Positions 18,269 through 27,201 of a DNA stretch of 64,000 nucleotides are shown one piece after another. Where the stretch lies: NCBI RefSeq assembly GCF_900112985.1, contig NZ_FONS01000006.1, forward strand, positions 264,809-328,808, written 5' to 3'. The DNA is from Pedobacter antarcticus. Its GTDB lineage: Bacteria > Bacteroidota > Bacteroidia > Sphingobacteriales > Sphingobacteriaceae. Numbering within the stretch: position 1 is the stretch's first letter; each line of letters opens with the position of its first letter. The translations under genes and the position numbers were made by a program. A model generated the notes under the pieces. It had not been told where the DNA came from, made no database searches, and saw nothing but the letters and a program-made list of their open reading frames with translations.

Positions 18269-18849
18269 AGTTCCTTAGTTTCTGTCTGTAATAATATTTT
18301 CAACTCCGTTTCGAGCTGTTTCCTCGCCCTTAAAAGTCGCATCTTAACTGCCGATGTTTGGAGATTTGTTATTTTTGTAATTTCTGAAACCGATTGTTCA
18401 GCAATATAATAAAGTGTAATAATTAACCTGTCCTCGTCTTTTATTTTACTCAATGCCAGGTCTATATACTTTTTTCTATCTGCTTCCAACAATAAGTTCC
18501 AGCTTGCATTCCCCTGATCTATATATTCATTCCTTTCCAGGTCATCATAGATATCGCAAGTGACCGGTTTTTGGCCGCTGATCTTTGTTAAGGCAGTGTT
18601 ATACACAATTCTGTAGAGCCAGCTTGAAAATTTAGCCGTTTTTTTAAAATCGCTTAAGGACCGGAATGCTTTAACAAAAGAATCCTGTACAATTTCCTCT
18701 GCATCTTCATTATTCCGAACAATTTTAAAAGCGATCGTATAAGCCATATTCTGGTATTCGTCTACAAGATATTCTAAACCTTCCCGCTCACCCCGAATTG
18801 CTTTGCCAAGAAAATATTCATCCTGTTTAATTTTCCCGTTGAATACCAT
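18265..18849 (-). CDS. ECF-type RNA polymerase sigma factor
   Basis: A 194-residue sigma-70-family factor. Region 2 covers about residues 22-90 (LVDEYQNMAYTIAFKIVRNN, then AEEIVQDSFVKAFRSL and SSWLYRIVYNTAL). Region 4 is at about 130-185 and contains LYYIAEQSVSEITKITNL followed by the VKMRLLRARKQLE recognition helix. There are no sigma regions 1 or 3, hence ECF class. It is co-transcribed with a small two-TM protein (4-base overlap) and divergent from a DUF6249-like membrane protein. A 20-bp palindrome lies 29 bases upstream of its start and may be the operator for this divergent unit. Confidence 0.92.
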   Translation of the reverse strand: MVFNGKIKQDEYFLGKAIRGEREGLEYLVDEYQNMAYTIAFKIVRNNEDAEEIVQDSFVKAFRSLSDFKKTAKFSSWLYRIVYNTALTKISGQKPVTCDIYDDLERNEYIDQGNASWNLLLEADRKKYIDLALSKIKDEDRLIITLYYIAEQSVSEITKITNLQTSAVKMRLLRARKQLETELKILLQTETKEL

Positions 18850-18877
18850 CGTTTCATTAGACTATCATACGACTCAT

Positions 18878-18897
18878 TTGGTCACAGTTGTGACCAA
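18878..18897. promoter_or_regulatory. 20-bp palindrome in the divergent sigma / DUF6249-like promoter region
   Basis: TTGGTCACA (18878-18886) and TGTGACCAA (18889-18897) are perfect 9-bp inverted repeats with a GT spacer. The site lies 29 bases from the sigma gene start and 48 bases from the divergent membrane-protein start, so a bound dimer could control both. The half-site TGTGACC is reminiscent of Crp/Fnr-type sites, but the spacer is too short for classical Crp. Confidence 0.65.
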
Positions 18898-18945
18898 TTA
18901 TTATAAACCCAGGTCTTATAGGGAAATGAATTAATTAAAAGCATT

Positions 18946-19275
18946 ATGCAAATCACATCGGCTGCACTTCTCATTTCCATAGCACTTGTTGTTTTTGGAA
19001 TAGCGTATTATTATTTTACAACCAGGCACAAAGAGCGCATGGCCATTATTGAAAATAAATTATCATCGGATACTTTTAAAGGTACCGAGAATTATCTTCC
19101 ATTTATTTTACTGCTGAGCACTATGAGTATAGGTATTTCCGCAGGAATCATGGCGGGTATGGCTATCATTTCTCTGGGTTTTACCACAAACGATTATGTA
19201 ATGCCAGCTTGTATTTTTCTTTTTCTGGGCCTGGGCTTACTAACCGGATATTTTTTACTCAAGCCTAAAGGCTAG
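18946..19275 (+). CDS. DUF6249-like small membrane protein
   Basis: A 109-residue protein with three predicted membrane helices (about 5-25, 52-75 and 85-103). The short charged linker after TM1, HKERMAIIENK, resembles the DUF6249 proteins that in Bacteroidota often sit beside ECF sigma factors. It is divergent from the sigma factor and shares its promoter region. The stop codon is 39 bases before the serine-hydrolase gene, with which it may be co-transcribed. The molecular role is unknown. Confidence 0.7.
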   Translation: MQITSAALLISIALVVFGIAYYYFTTRHKERMAIIENKLSSDTFKGTENYLPFILLLSTMSIGISAGIMAGMAIISLGFTTNDYVMPACIFLFLGLGLLTGYFLLKPKG

Positions 19276-19314
19276 CGCTAAACGATTAAATAAAACCTTC
19301 TTCAATTTACGAAA

Positions 19315-20982
19315 ATGAAAACATCATTAATGCTACTGATATGGCCTGTCATGGCCATATTTACACCAACATATACTTTTTGTCAGAATAACGAGAAGGT
19401 TTTTGACTCCTTATTACATGCGCAATTCCCAGCAAGCGGGCCTGGCGGAACAGTATTGATAGCCCGGGATAAAGAAATCATTTATAATAAAGCATTTGGC
19501 CAATCCAATATCGAACTCAATATTCCAATGACAGTTGATAATGTGTTTAGGATAGGCTCTATTACGAAACAATTTACTGCGGTTGCCATATTGAAACTAG
19601 CCGAGGAAGGTAAGCTCAATTTACTGGATGAAGTAACCAAATTTATCCCGGATTACCCTTCTCCTGGAAAAAACATCACCATCGCGAACTTACTTAGCCA
19701 TACTTCGGGAATAAAGAATTATACCGGAATAAGCAAATTTACAAAGGAGTTGAAAAGAACTGATTTAACACCAAAAGCACTGGTAGAGTTATTCAAAGAT
19801 GAAACTCCTGACTTTAGCCCGGGAACTGCTTACCGGTACAGCAATTCCAATTATGTACTATTAGGATATATTATCGAGCTGATTACCGGAGACAGCTATG
19901 GCAGTTATATAGACAAGACATTTTTCCGGCCTCTGGGGATGAAGAATTCGTACTATGATAGTTCTTCGAGAATTATTCCACAACGCACTTCAGGCTACAG
20001 GTATATAAATGGAGAATATGAAAATGCTGAGTTTTTAAGCATGACGCTCCCCTACGCGGCCGGATCGCTCCTTTCGACAACAGGTGACATGCTGATCTGG
20101 TATAATGCTTTAATGAGCGGCAAAGTTATACGCTTGTCAGACCTTAGCCCTGCACACCATTCTTATCAATTAATTAATGGAAAACTAACGGGTTATGGAT
20201 ATGGTTGGGAAATCGGGAATGTTCAGGGAGAAACCACTATTAAACATACCGGGGTTGTTAACGGTTATGTCACTTATGTAAGCTATCTGCCTGCGGAAAA
20301 AATATTCATTGCCATTTTCTCAAATGTTGAAAGTATAGGTGATCTGGATATTCCGGGGTCTAAAATTGCCGGATATCTTCTGGGCAAACCATTTAACTTT
20401 CGGCGCCTTAACGTGTCCGAGGACGACTTAAAAGTTTATCAGGCCGTGTACCACAATGAATACGATGGTGATAAAATAATAGCCTGTGAGAACGGACGCT
20501 TATCTTTTTTCACTAAGGGAGGACAGAAACAGCTATTGATCCCTTACAAAAAGGATGGATTTTATTTAGATCAGACATTAACCACTATTCAATTTAACAG
20601 AGACCAGAAAGGTAAAATAGAGGGATATGAAATGACCGGTACAGGTCTGACTACCAAATGGAACAAAATAAACCAGAATATAAAAGCTAAAAACAGGCTG
20701 AACGTGTCAGCAAAGGTTCTGGCGACTTATGCAGGCCGATATCTTTTTAAACCCGCTATGGTTTTCGAGATCGTTGTAGAAAACGATCGGATTTATGGCA
20801 AAGTAGGCGCCGACAAAAAAGAGCTCATTCCTTACGAGAAAAATAAATTCTATGCGCTGGATATTGATGCGACCATCATCTTTAACTTAAATGCAGATGC
20901 CAAAATAGTTAGTCTGACGAAAATTCAAAATAATGAAATGTTTGCTACGCGAATCGAAGAAACCGGTAGTTTAAAGAATTAA
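19315..20982 (+). CDS. Exported serine hydrolase (class C beta-lactamase-like)
   Basis: A 555-residue protein with a signal peptide (about residues 1-23, ending YTFCQ). The N-terminal 350 residues are a beta-lactamase/D-Ala-D-Ala-peptidase fold: the nucleophile motif S82-I-T-K85 in FRIGSITKQFTAV, the second motif Y175-S-N177 in YRYSNSNYVLLG, and IKHTGVVNGY as the third (H-T-G). The C-terminal 200 residues contain beta-rich repeats of a lipocalin-like domain (YHNEYDGDKIIACENGRLSF, later AGRYLFKPAMVFEIVVENDR). Such proteins are esterases, D-amino peptidases or penicillin-binding-related hydrolases; an actual beta-lactamase role is not implied. Confidence 0.88.
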   Translation: MKTSLMLLIWPVMAIFTPTYTFCQNNEKVFDSLLHAQFPASGPGGTVLIARDKEIIYNKAFGQSNIELNIPMTVDNVFRIGSITKQFTAVAILKLAEEGKLNLLDEVTKFIPDYPSPGKNITIANLLSHTSGIKNYTGISKFTKELKRTDLTPKALVELFKDETPDFSPGTAYRYSNSNYVLLGYIIELITGDSYGSYIDKTFFRPLGMKNSYYDSSSRIIPQRTSGYRYINGEYENAEFLSMTLPYAAGSLLSTTGDMLIWYNALMSGKVIRLSDLSPAHHSYQLINGKLTGYGYGWEIGNVQGETTIKHTGVVNGYVTYVSYLPAEKIFIAIFSNVESIGDLDIPGSKIAGYLLGKPFNFRRLNVSEDDLKVYQAVYHNEYDGDKIIACENGRLSFFTKGGQKQLLIPYKKDGFYLDQTLTTIQFNRDQKGKIEGYEMTGTGLTTKWNKINQNIKAKNRLNVSAKVLATYAGRYLFKPAMVFEIVVENDRIYGKVGADKKELIPYEKNKFYALDIDATIIFNLNADAKIVSLTKIQNNEMFATRIEETGSLKN

Positions 20983-21083
20983 TTTTAAAATCATATCGCC
21001 TCCGGACTGGTTGAATGTAACATCCCTCTGACGATTACAATTCTATTAATAGATATTACGCATTAATGAATAATTAATCCTTT

Positions 21084-21118
21084 ATTAAGCGCTAATTATA
21101 AAATGATTAGCGCTTAAT
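21084..21118. promoter_or_regulatory. 13-bp perfect inverted repeat upstream of the cytochrome c lipoprotein gene
   Basis: ATTAAGCGCTAAT (21084-21096) pairs exactly with 21106-21118 across a nine-base spacer, followed at once by a small GCTAAA/TTTAGC stem (21120-21135) with T-rich sequence. It may be the terminator of the serine-hydrolase gene or an operator for the next gene, 53 bases downstream. Confidence 0.5.
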
Positions 21119-21170
21119 CGCTAAATCTTTTTAGCATTCCAGAAATTAACCAATTATAAATTAGAATTAG

Positions 21171-23387
21171 ATGAGTTACACCAAATTCCACCTTGCGTGG
21201 ATACTAGGGATTTTTATGCTAACCTGTGCCTGTAAAAGCAAAAACAAGATAAAGCGTGATGCTTCAGGGAACATTATTGTCAATACAGACCCTTCCTCTG
21301 ACTATTTATCGCCAGCGGAGAGTATGGAAACTATACATATGCCAGAAGGTTATAGTCTGCAACTAGTGGCCAGCGAGCCAATGATTCACGAACCCGTCGC
21401 GATTGCATGGGATGCTAATGGTCGTTTATTCGTAGCAGAAATGAATACCTATATGCAGGATATTGATGGCTCAGATGAGATGAAGCCCATTTGTACTGTT
21501 AAACGCCTGGAAGATACCGATGGTGACGGCGTAATGGATAAAGCAGTTGTATTTATTGACAGCCTGGTTTTACCCCGCATGATACTCGCGCTGGATGACC
21601 GTTTGCTCGTTAACGAGACTAACTCAAATAATATTTATAGTTACCGGGATACCGACGGGGACGGCATTGCTGATGAAAAGAAGCTGGTATTTCGCAATGA
21701 TGTGATTAGCACCTCTAATCTGGAACACCAAAAAAGTGGTTTAATCTGGAATCTGGATAACCGTATGTATGTGACCGTCGAAGATGTCAGATATAAATAT
21801 GAGAATGGCATGCTCAAGGCAGAACAGCTACATGAAGGTCCGGGTGGTCAGTGGGGACTGGGAAATGACGATTACGGTCGCTTGTACTTCTCTGCTGCGG
21901 GAGGTGAAACTCCAGCTTTGAATTTTCAGCAAAACCCATCTTTTGGAAGGCTCGATTTCGAAGATCAGTATGATGATGAATTTCAATCTGTATGGCCAAT
22001 TATTTCGACGCCAGATGTGCAGGGTGGTCTACCCCGTTTGCGTGCTGACAGTACGCTTAACCATTTTACTGCCTGTACAGGACAGTCCATTTACCGTGGC
22101 CATACACTTCCTGCCGATTTAAAAGGTGACCTGCTTATTTGCGAACCCGTAGGCAGACTGGTGCGAAGGGCTAAAATCACGAATACAGATGGGAAGATTA
22201 CAATGCAGAATGCCTACGACAAACAAGAATTTATGGCATCAACAGATATGAATTTCCGACCGGTAAACAGTGCAACCGGGCCAGATGGATCTTTATATAT
22301 TGTAGATATGTACAGGGGTATTATTCAGGAAGGCGAATGGACTAAACTTGGCACCTACCTGCGTACACAGATCCTAAATAAAAAATTGGATAAAAATATC
22401 GGGCGAGGGCGTATATACCGGGTTGTTTACGACGGGATAAAACCAGATAAAACAGCTCCAAAAATGTTAAGCCAACCATCATCCGAATTAGTACAGTACC
22501 TGTCTCATCCAAATGGATGGTGGCGAGACAATGCGCAGAAGCTAATGGTAGTTAGAGCTGACAAGAGTGTCGTTCCGGCACTGAAAAAGCTGGCATTAGC
22601 ATCACCAGTACAACTGGCCCGGATTCATGCACTCTGGACACTAGACGGTCTGAATTCTCTGGATCAGGAAACACTGAAGGCCTCTCTTCGGGATAAAGAT
22701 GCAGAAGTTCGTAAAACAGCAGTCTGGATTGCAGCAGATGCCGTAAAAAACGGTGACACTAAACTCATCAATATTTTAGAACCGCTTAAGGATGATCCTA
22801 GTGCCGATGTACGTTTTCAACTTGCGTTAACCCTGCGTTTCAACAAGTCAGATAAAGCACAGTCTATCATTCGGGAAATGATTGCGCACCGTCCGGGTAA
22901 TGAGATCATGACAGCCTCTGAAAATAAGTATCAAAGCAGCCTGCATGCAAAAGCATTATCAGCGAAGAATGCTAATTTAATGGAAGAAGCAGACCGTAAA
23001 CTGGTTTTACAGGGATCGCTTACGTTTAAACAGCTTTGTACGGCATGCCATGGTGCTGAAGGTAAAGGGGCTATTAATGGTGGAAAAGACATGCCTGCGC
23101 CTCCGCTTGCAGGCAATAAAAATGTGACAGGTGATCCCGAGAAACTGATTAAGATATTGCTTCACGGCCTGCATGGACCTATCAATGGCAAAAATTATAC
23201 AGATGTCATGCCTGCACTTGGTGGTAATGATGATGAATATATCGCTTCGGCATTAAGCTATATTCGGAATGACCTTGGTAATAAAGCAAGCGTCGTCAAA
23301 GCTGATGACGTAAAAAAAGTACGTGAGGCTACAAAAGGAAGAACTTCCAGCTGGACCTGGGCAGAACTTAACGCAGCTAAGAAGTAA
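21171..23387 (+). CDS. Propeller/HEAT-repeat lipoprotein with C-terminal cytochrome c domain
   Basis: A 738-residue lipoprotein (lipobox LTCAC; Cys near 19-21). The first 430 residues or so form a beta-propeller of the putative membrane-bound dehydrogenase type (GYSLQLVASEPMIHEPVAIA; DTDGDGVMDKAVVF and DTDGDGIADEKKLVF are Ca-binding-like loops). Residues about 440-590 are HEAT-like helical repeats. The C-terminus carries one haem site, C623-T-A-C626-H627, with a likely Met ligand in TDVMPALGG. The closest described proteins are the Planctomycetes/Bacteroidota DUF7133 or PVC-type CxxCH proteins, thought to oxidise sugars or alcohols and pass electrons to the respiratory chain; the substrate is unknown. 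It stands alone on the plus strand. Confidence 0.85.
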   Translation: MSYTKFHLAWILGIFMLTCACKSKNKIKRDASGNIIVNTDPSSDYLSPAESMETIHMPEGYSLQLVASEPMIHEPVAIAWDANGRLFVAEMNTYMQDIDGSDEMKPICTVKRLEDTDGDGVMDKAVVFIDSLVLPRMILALDDRLLVNETNSNNIYSYRDTDGDGIADEKKLVFRNDVISTSNLEHQKSGLIWNLDNRMYVTVEDVRYKYENGMLKAEQLHEGPGGQWGLGNDDYGRLYFSAAGGETPALNFQQNPSFGRLDFEDQYDDEFQSVWPIISTPDVQGGLPRLRADSTLNHFTACTGQSIYRGHTLPADLKGDLLICEPVGRLVRRAKITNTDGKITMQNAYDKQEFMASTDMNFRPVNSATGPDGSLYIVDMYRGIIQEGEWTKLGTYLRTQILNKKLDKNIGRGRIYRVVYDGIKPDKTAPKMLSQPSSELVQYLSHPNGWWRDNAQKLMVVRADKSVVPALKKLALASPVQLARIHALWTLDGLNSLDQETLKASLRDKDAEVRKTAVWIAADAVKNGDTKLINILEPLKDDPSADVRFQLALTLRFNKSDKAQSIIREMIAHRPGNEIMTASENKYQSSLHAKALSAKNANLMEEADRKLVLQGSLTFKQLCTACHGAEGKGAINGGKDMPAPPLAGNKNVTGDPEKLIKILLHGLHGPINGKNYTDVMPALGGNDDEYIASALSYIRNDLGNKASVVKADDVKKVREATKGRTSSWTWAELNAAKK

Positions 23388-23396
23388 TATTTAACC

Positions 23397-23432
23397 GCCG
23401 GTACCATGGTGCGGCACAATTCTGGTGCCGGC
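23397..23432. terminator. Bidirectional terminator between convergent genes
   Basis: GCCGGTACCA (23397-23406) and TGGTGCCGGC (23423-23432) form a 10-bp stem with one G-T pair, followed on the plus strand by an AT-rich, T-containing run. It lies between the cytochrome c lipoprotein stop and the convergent serine-hydrolase pseudogene. Confidence 0.65.
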
Positions 23433-23441
23433 AGTTATAAT

Positions 23442-24658
23442 TTATTTTTGAACAAGCTTATTATTATAGGGTATATAATTTTCCCATTTCCATGGTGTGT
23501 ATTCATCACCAATTGTGGTCTCAAGTAAGTCTTTAAAAATGCTTTCGCCATTATCACTGTTGGTCATAATAATTATACCAGTGCCGATTTCTGGAAAGAC
23601 AATACAATAATGCTGAAATCCATCGCCGTGGCCTTCCTTAAAAGCCCCCCAACCATAAGGTGATTTAAGTAAGCCCCAGCCTAATCCGTAACTTAAGGAA
23701 ATAGCATCATAAGCAGAGGTATCTTTCCGGGACAGTGGACCAAATTGGTTAACTGAACGCAAACGGATCTGTGGCTTAAACATTTCATCCCTTAGCGTTT
23801 TCTTAAGCCCCTTTCCCTGCAGCAACGTTTCTACAAATGCAGTATAGTCGTCGAGAGTCGTCTCCAGCGTACTTGCAGAGCGTGCTTCATTATCCTTGTC
23901 TTTCTCATAAGATTTACCTTCCTGATTATATCCGAGCGCATAGTCTCCTTCAAATTTCGGCAACCATGTGTAGGCAGAATTTTTCATACCAAACTGCTTA
24001 TATATTTTTGTTCCATGAGTTGTTCAAGAGACTTACCTGTAACCTTTTCGATAACAGTCTGCAAATAAACCAGGCCTTCTCAGGAATAGCTGTACCTGCT
24101 GCCGGGTACGGATGCGATCTTCAGTTTCTGGTCGGGATTGTCCCAACGCCAGTTAGGGAATCCGGTAGTATGATCAAGACACATTCTTGCGGTTATCTTC
24201 CTGTAAAGTGTATCTGTACGCAGATCGTTATAGTTATCCTGCCATTTCGTTTTCTGCGGATATTCATAAATTGGTTTAGGTAAATAATCCTGCAGTGGTT
24301 TGTCGAGATCAATTATCCCCTCTTCTACCAGCTTCATGACTAATACGGCGAACACAGTTTTACTGAGTGATGCACCATAAATACTCATCGATGAGTGTAA
24401 TTTCGCACCAGAGTCATTAGCCGTACCAAATGCTTCTTTATAGATCAATTTATCACTATTGAAAATGGCCATTTCTAATCCTTTAACCTTTGCCTGCCCC
24501 ATTAAAAAAATAACATGACGGCGAATAGAATCAGTATTTACTGAGGTTCCGTCAATCCTTTTGACAGACTGTCCCTGTATCATTGAGGGAGATACACGAA
24601 ATAAAGAAATTAGTAGAGTAACCGCCCGCAGTTTACCTGCAATTTCAATTCTTTTCAT
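23442..24658 (-). pseudogene. Serine hydrolase (beta-lactamase-like), broken by a stop codon and a frameshift
   Basis: Two open pieces (24080-24658 and 23442-23987) belong to one gene. The first has a signal-like N-terminus and the nucleophile motif S97-L-S-K100 (YGASLSKTVFAVLVMK). It stops at a TGA (24080-24082) just after RYSYS. The same frame continues with EGLVYLQTVIEKVTGKSLEQ, and relatives usually have YSGEG here, so TGA most likely replaced a GGA glycine codon. Twenty-odd codons later the frame is lost at a run of five A on the minus strand (24005-24009). Adding one A joins it to KIYKQFGMKNSAYTW and the C-terminal piece with HGDG, the third motif. Two independent lesions argue for true decay rather than one sequencing error. 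Confidence 0.88.
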
Positions 24659-24823
24659 CAGATTTTCTTTAATCTAATATATCATTTAATCGGCTGATTT
24701 TAACGAGCCAATTTATATGCGGTTAAACGCACCAAACACCAACAAGATAACAGGCAAAATTTAAAGTTATTTTTATTAACAATTACTTAACAAAAAGTTC
24801 GCTCGGCCTATCATTGCAATCAA

Positions 24824-24831
24824 TACTTTTG
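24824..24831 (+). promoter_or_regulatory. Candidate -7 box of the DUF6973-like lipoprotein gene
   Basis: TACTTTTG fits TAnnTTTG. It ends only seven bases before the first ATG (24839) but 28 bases before the second in-frame ATG (24860), and the second gives the cleaner lipoprotein signal peptide. This favours 24860 as the start. Confidence 0.45.
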
Positions 24832-24859
24832 TGTATAGATGAATTTAATTAAAAAATTA

Positions 24860-25631
24860 ATGAATTTAAAAACAATTGCATTGTTCATAGTAATGACTGC
24901 TCTATGGTCATGTAAAAAAGATAACGAGAAAGAACAAGCTCTCAATCAATCCGATATTCATTTATCGATGGAAATAGCCAAGGACCTACTAAGTAACTTT
25001 GAAAGTCGAGAAAAAAGCAATCTTCGGGAATCTATACCCCGTAACTTGATTTCTTCGAAAAACAGAATTGATTGGCAAAAAGCTAAAGAGTATATGTTAA
25101 ATGGTTATAAAATTATAGAGGTACCTTATAAGAGAGATACATTAACATTTCGGAATTACAGTTATGAACCATATTCAAAAAATACCGGATACAGCGAGAT
25201 CAAAAATATCCAAACCAAACTACTTATTAGCGAAAAGAATTTAGGGTCAACGATATCGATAGATATAATAAATTATATCCCTAAAAAAAACACATCACTA
25301 AACACTAATATTTAGAGCAGACGCATTCAGACATGCCTATTTTCACTTATGGAACACCTATAGTTTAGGTCGAGATTTAGCCAAGCAATTAGGAGATGCA
25401 CATGAAAATAACTTATATATATCAGAATTCGATGAATTGTCCAGATCGATGGATTTATTCAATAATTATGCAGGAAGAGAAGCAATAGAATCCATAAGCC
25501 CTAATTTTGTATTTGATAGGCAGACAGAATTTATTCAAATTATTAAATATCTAGTTGATAGTGGTCAAATGAGATATATAAAGAAGAATTCAGATGGTAC
25601 TTATTATTTACAGGACACTAATGTATATTAA
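24860..25631 (+). pseudogene. Lipoprotein with DUF6973-like domain, split by a +1 frameshift
   Basis: The first frame (start 24860, or 24839) encodes a lipoprotein with lipobox ALWSC and a charged linker, ending IINYIPKKNTSLNTNI at a TAG (25313-25315). In the next frame an uninterrupted sequence begins at 25314 and runs to the TAA at 25629: RADAFRHAYFHLWNTYSLGR, then AKQLGDAHENN, SMDLFNNYAGREAIESIS and a short tail. The DAFRHA...AHE...MD..NN..GRE pattern is what I know as DUF6973, found in surface proteins and toxin-like C-termini of Bacteroidota and Firmicutes. Removing one T from the TTT at 25311-25313 joins both parts as NTNI-RADAFRHAY. The part is AT-rich compared with its surroundings. 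Either a recent frameshift or a sequencing error. Confidence 0.75.
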
Positions 25632-25634
25632 CAT

Positions 25635-26132
25635 ATGAAAAACACGTATTTCATTTTTATCTTTTTGGTTAGTATCGTATTTGGATGTAGGAGTGATAAA
25701 AATCTGACAAAAATAGATCTAAATTCTATAGTTAAACAAAAGTGTATACTACTAAATAAGTCTGCACAAGATTCAATAAACTTAAACCTGTGTTCGATGA
25801 TCCCGTTAAAATGGGATAGTATTATTGTGTTGACGCCATATATTCCTATAGCTAAATTAAGGGATTTACCGTTAAAGAACTCAAATTTATTAAGCAGCTT
25901 TTATAAAGAGCTGGATGATACAAGTCTGACCTTATTATACATACACAAAAATCAAATTTTAGGTTACAGTATTTACACAAGAGATATTGATATTATAGCT
26001 GTCAGTCAAAAAAAATACTATGGGCATATGATCGTAACTAAAGATCAGTGCAATTATTTATTCATTAAAAAAGACACAACCGGACAGGATAAGTATATTA
26101 TTACGTACTCGAATGAAAGTAAGGAGACTTAA
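25635..26132 (+). CDS. Hypothetical lipoprotein, possible partner of the DUF6973-like protein
   Basis: A 165-residue lipoprotein with lipobox IVFGC (Cys 18). It starts three bases after the DUF6973-like stop, so the two are one transcript. The mature part has a KWDSIIVLTPYIPIAKL stretch and alternating strands (LTLLYIHKNQILGYSIY), suggesting a compact alpha/beta or beta fold; no family is recognised. Its base composition is AT-rich like the preceding gene. Small lipoproteins directly after a toxin-like gene can be immunity proteins, but this is only inference from position. Confidence 0.75.
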   Translation: MKNTYFIFIFLVSIVFGCRSDKNLTKIDLNSIVKQKCILLNKSAQDSINLNLCSMIPLKWDSIIVLTPYIPIAKLRDLPLKNSNLLSSFYKELDDTSLTLLYIHKNQILGYSIYTRDIDIIAVSQKKYYGHMIVTKDQCNYLFIKKDTTGQDKYIITYSNESKET

Positions 26133-26272
26133 TGATCAATGATAAACCAGCATACTCCCTGCCTTTCTCCCATCAACCCTCAGATATTATAGGAATGGAA
26201 TATCGCTTTAATGGAACAGGCGCAATAAAAAATACGAAATTTATCAAAGACGGTCAGGTGACCGGTCTTTGA
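26132..26272 (+). CDS. Possible small open frame (46 aa), coupled by TAATG
   Basis: The ATG (26132-26134) overlaps the TAA of the preceding lipoprotein gene by one base (TAATG), and the 46-codon frame runs to TGA at 26270-26272, overlapping the convergent araC-type gene. The product ends IGMEYRFNGTGAIKNTKFIK and a short tail, looking like the last strands of a larger beta protein. It may be a gene remnant or a real small protein. Confidence 0.3.
   Translation: MINDKPAYSLPFSHQPSDIIGMEYRFNGTGAIKNTKFIKDGQVTGL
26246..26270 (-). terminator. Hairpin overlapping the araC-type stop codon
   Basis: AAAGAC+GGTCA (26246-26256) pairs with TGACC+GTCTTT (26259-26270, one bulged G), covering the last codons of the araC-type gene. 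The near-symmetric structure could end transcription from both sides, but there is no long T run. Confidence 0.35.
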
Positions 26273-27192
26273 GTTTCGAATGACTGTCTATAAGCCAGAG
26301 GTGTGACACTGGTCTTGTTTTTAAACAACTTGTTAAAAGACTGAGGATAGTCAAATCCAAATCCATAGGCAATCTCACTTACCGACCTATTGGTTGTAGC
26401 TAATATTTGTTTTGCCTTCTCAATCAAATGATTATCAATATGCTGTTTTGTACTCATGCCGGTGAGATTTCTAAGCATATCACTTAAATAATTTGGTGAG
26501 ACATTCAGTTTATCTGAAAGGTATTTAACCCCCGGCAAGCCAGCCTGCTGAATGAGTTCGCTCTCAAAATAATCAGAGAGCAAAATTTCCAGTGCGCCCA
26601 GCAAATCCCGGTTGACTTTTTTACGGGTAATAAACTGACGGTTATAATACCTGTTGCAATACGTCAGCAATAGCTCAATCTGCGAAATGATCACATCCTG
26701 CGAGAAATGGTCGATTACAGACCGGTATTCCTTCTCTATATTTTTAAAAATATCCGTTATTGATATCTCTTCATCCTGGGATAGATGAAGGGCTTCGCTA
26801 ACGGAATAAGAAAAGTAACCATACTTTTTTATATTTTTTCCCAACCCGTAATTTGCAATGAAATCAGGATGAATGACCAACCAGTGACCAGATAACTTCA
26901 GCCCTGGCACAATATCAGTGGTGACTACTTGCATGGGCGAGAAAAAAGTCATCACTCCTTCATCAAAATCATAATACTGCTGCCCGTATTTCATCTTCCC
27001 CTCGAAATTCTTCTTAATTGCTATACAATAAAAGTTATAAGCAACGCTCCTCAATGTTTCTTCTTCAAAGCATTTGATCTCTTCGAAATTGATCACACTG
27101 ACGAGCGGATGTTTAGGTTTAGCGATGTCAAGCAGCCGGTGCAATTCTGTGGTAGAATTGATAATATAAGGTTTATGAGCTGCTTTTTTCAT
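26254..27192 (-). CDS. AraC-family transcriptional regulator
   Basis: A 312-residue regulator. The N-terminal 190 residues are a sensor domain with a cupin-like start (YDFDEGVMTFFSPMQVV). The C-terminal 100 residues hold the double helix-turn-helix: LPGVKYLSDKLNVSPNYLSD for the first and SVSEIAYGFGFDYPQSFNKL for the second, followed by FKNKTSVTPLAYRQ. It begins 10 bases after the SDR gene stop, so it is probably co-transcribed with and may control it. It is clearly paralogous to the AraC regulator at 48572-49468 (shared HPLVSV[IV]NF, S[EV][AE]LHLS-type and RQFITR segments), which also neighbours an oxidoreductase. The ligand is unknown. Confidence 0.9.
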   Translation of the reverse strand: MKKAAHKPYIINSTTELHRLLDIAKPKHPLVSVINFEEIKCFEEETLRSVAYNFYCIAIKKNFEGKMKYGQQYYDFDEGVMTFFSPMQVVTTDIVPGLKLSGHWLVIHPDFIANYGLGKNIKKYGYFSYSVSEALHLSQDEEISITDIFKNIEKEYRSVIDHFSQDVIISQIELLLTYCNRYYNRQFITRKKVNRDLLGALEILLSDYFESELIQQAGLPGVKYLSDKLNVSPNYLSDMLRNLTGMSTKQHIDNHLIEKAKQILATTNRSVSEIAYGFGFDYPQSFNKLFKNKTSVTPLAYRQSFETQRPVT

Positions 27193-27201
27193 TGGTTATT
27201 T

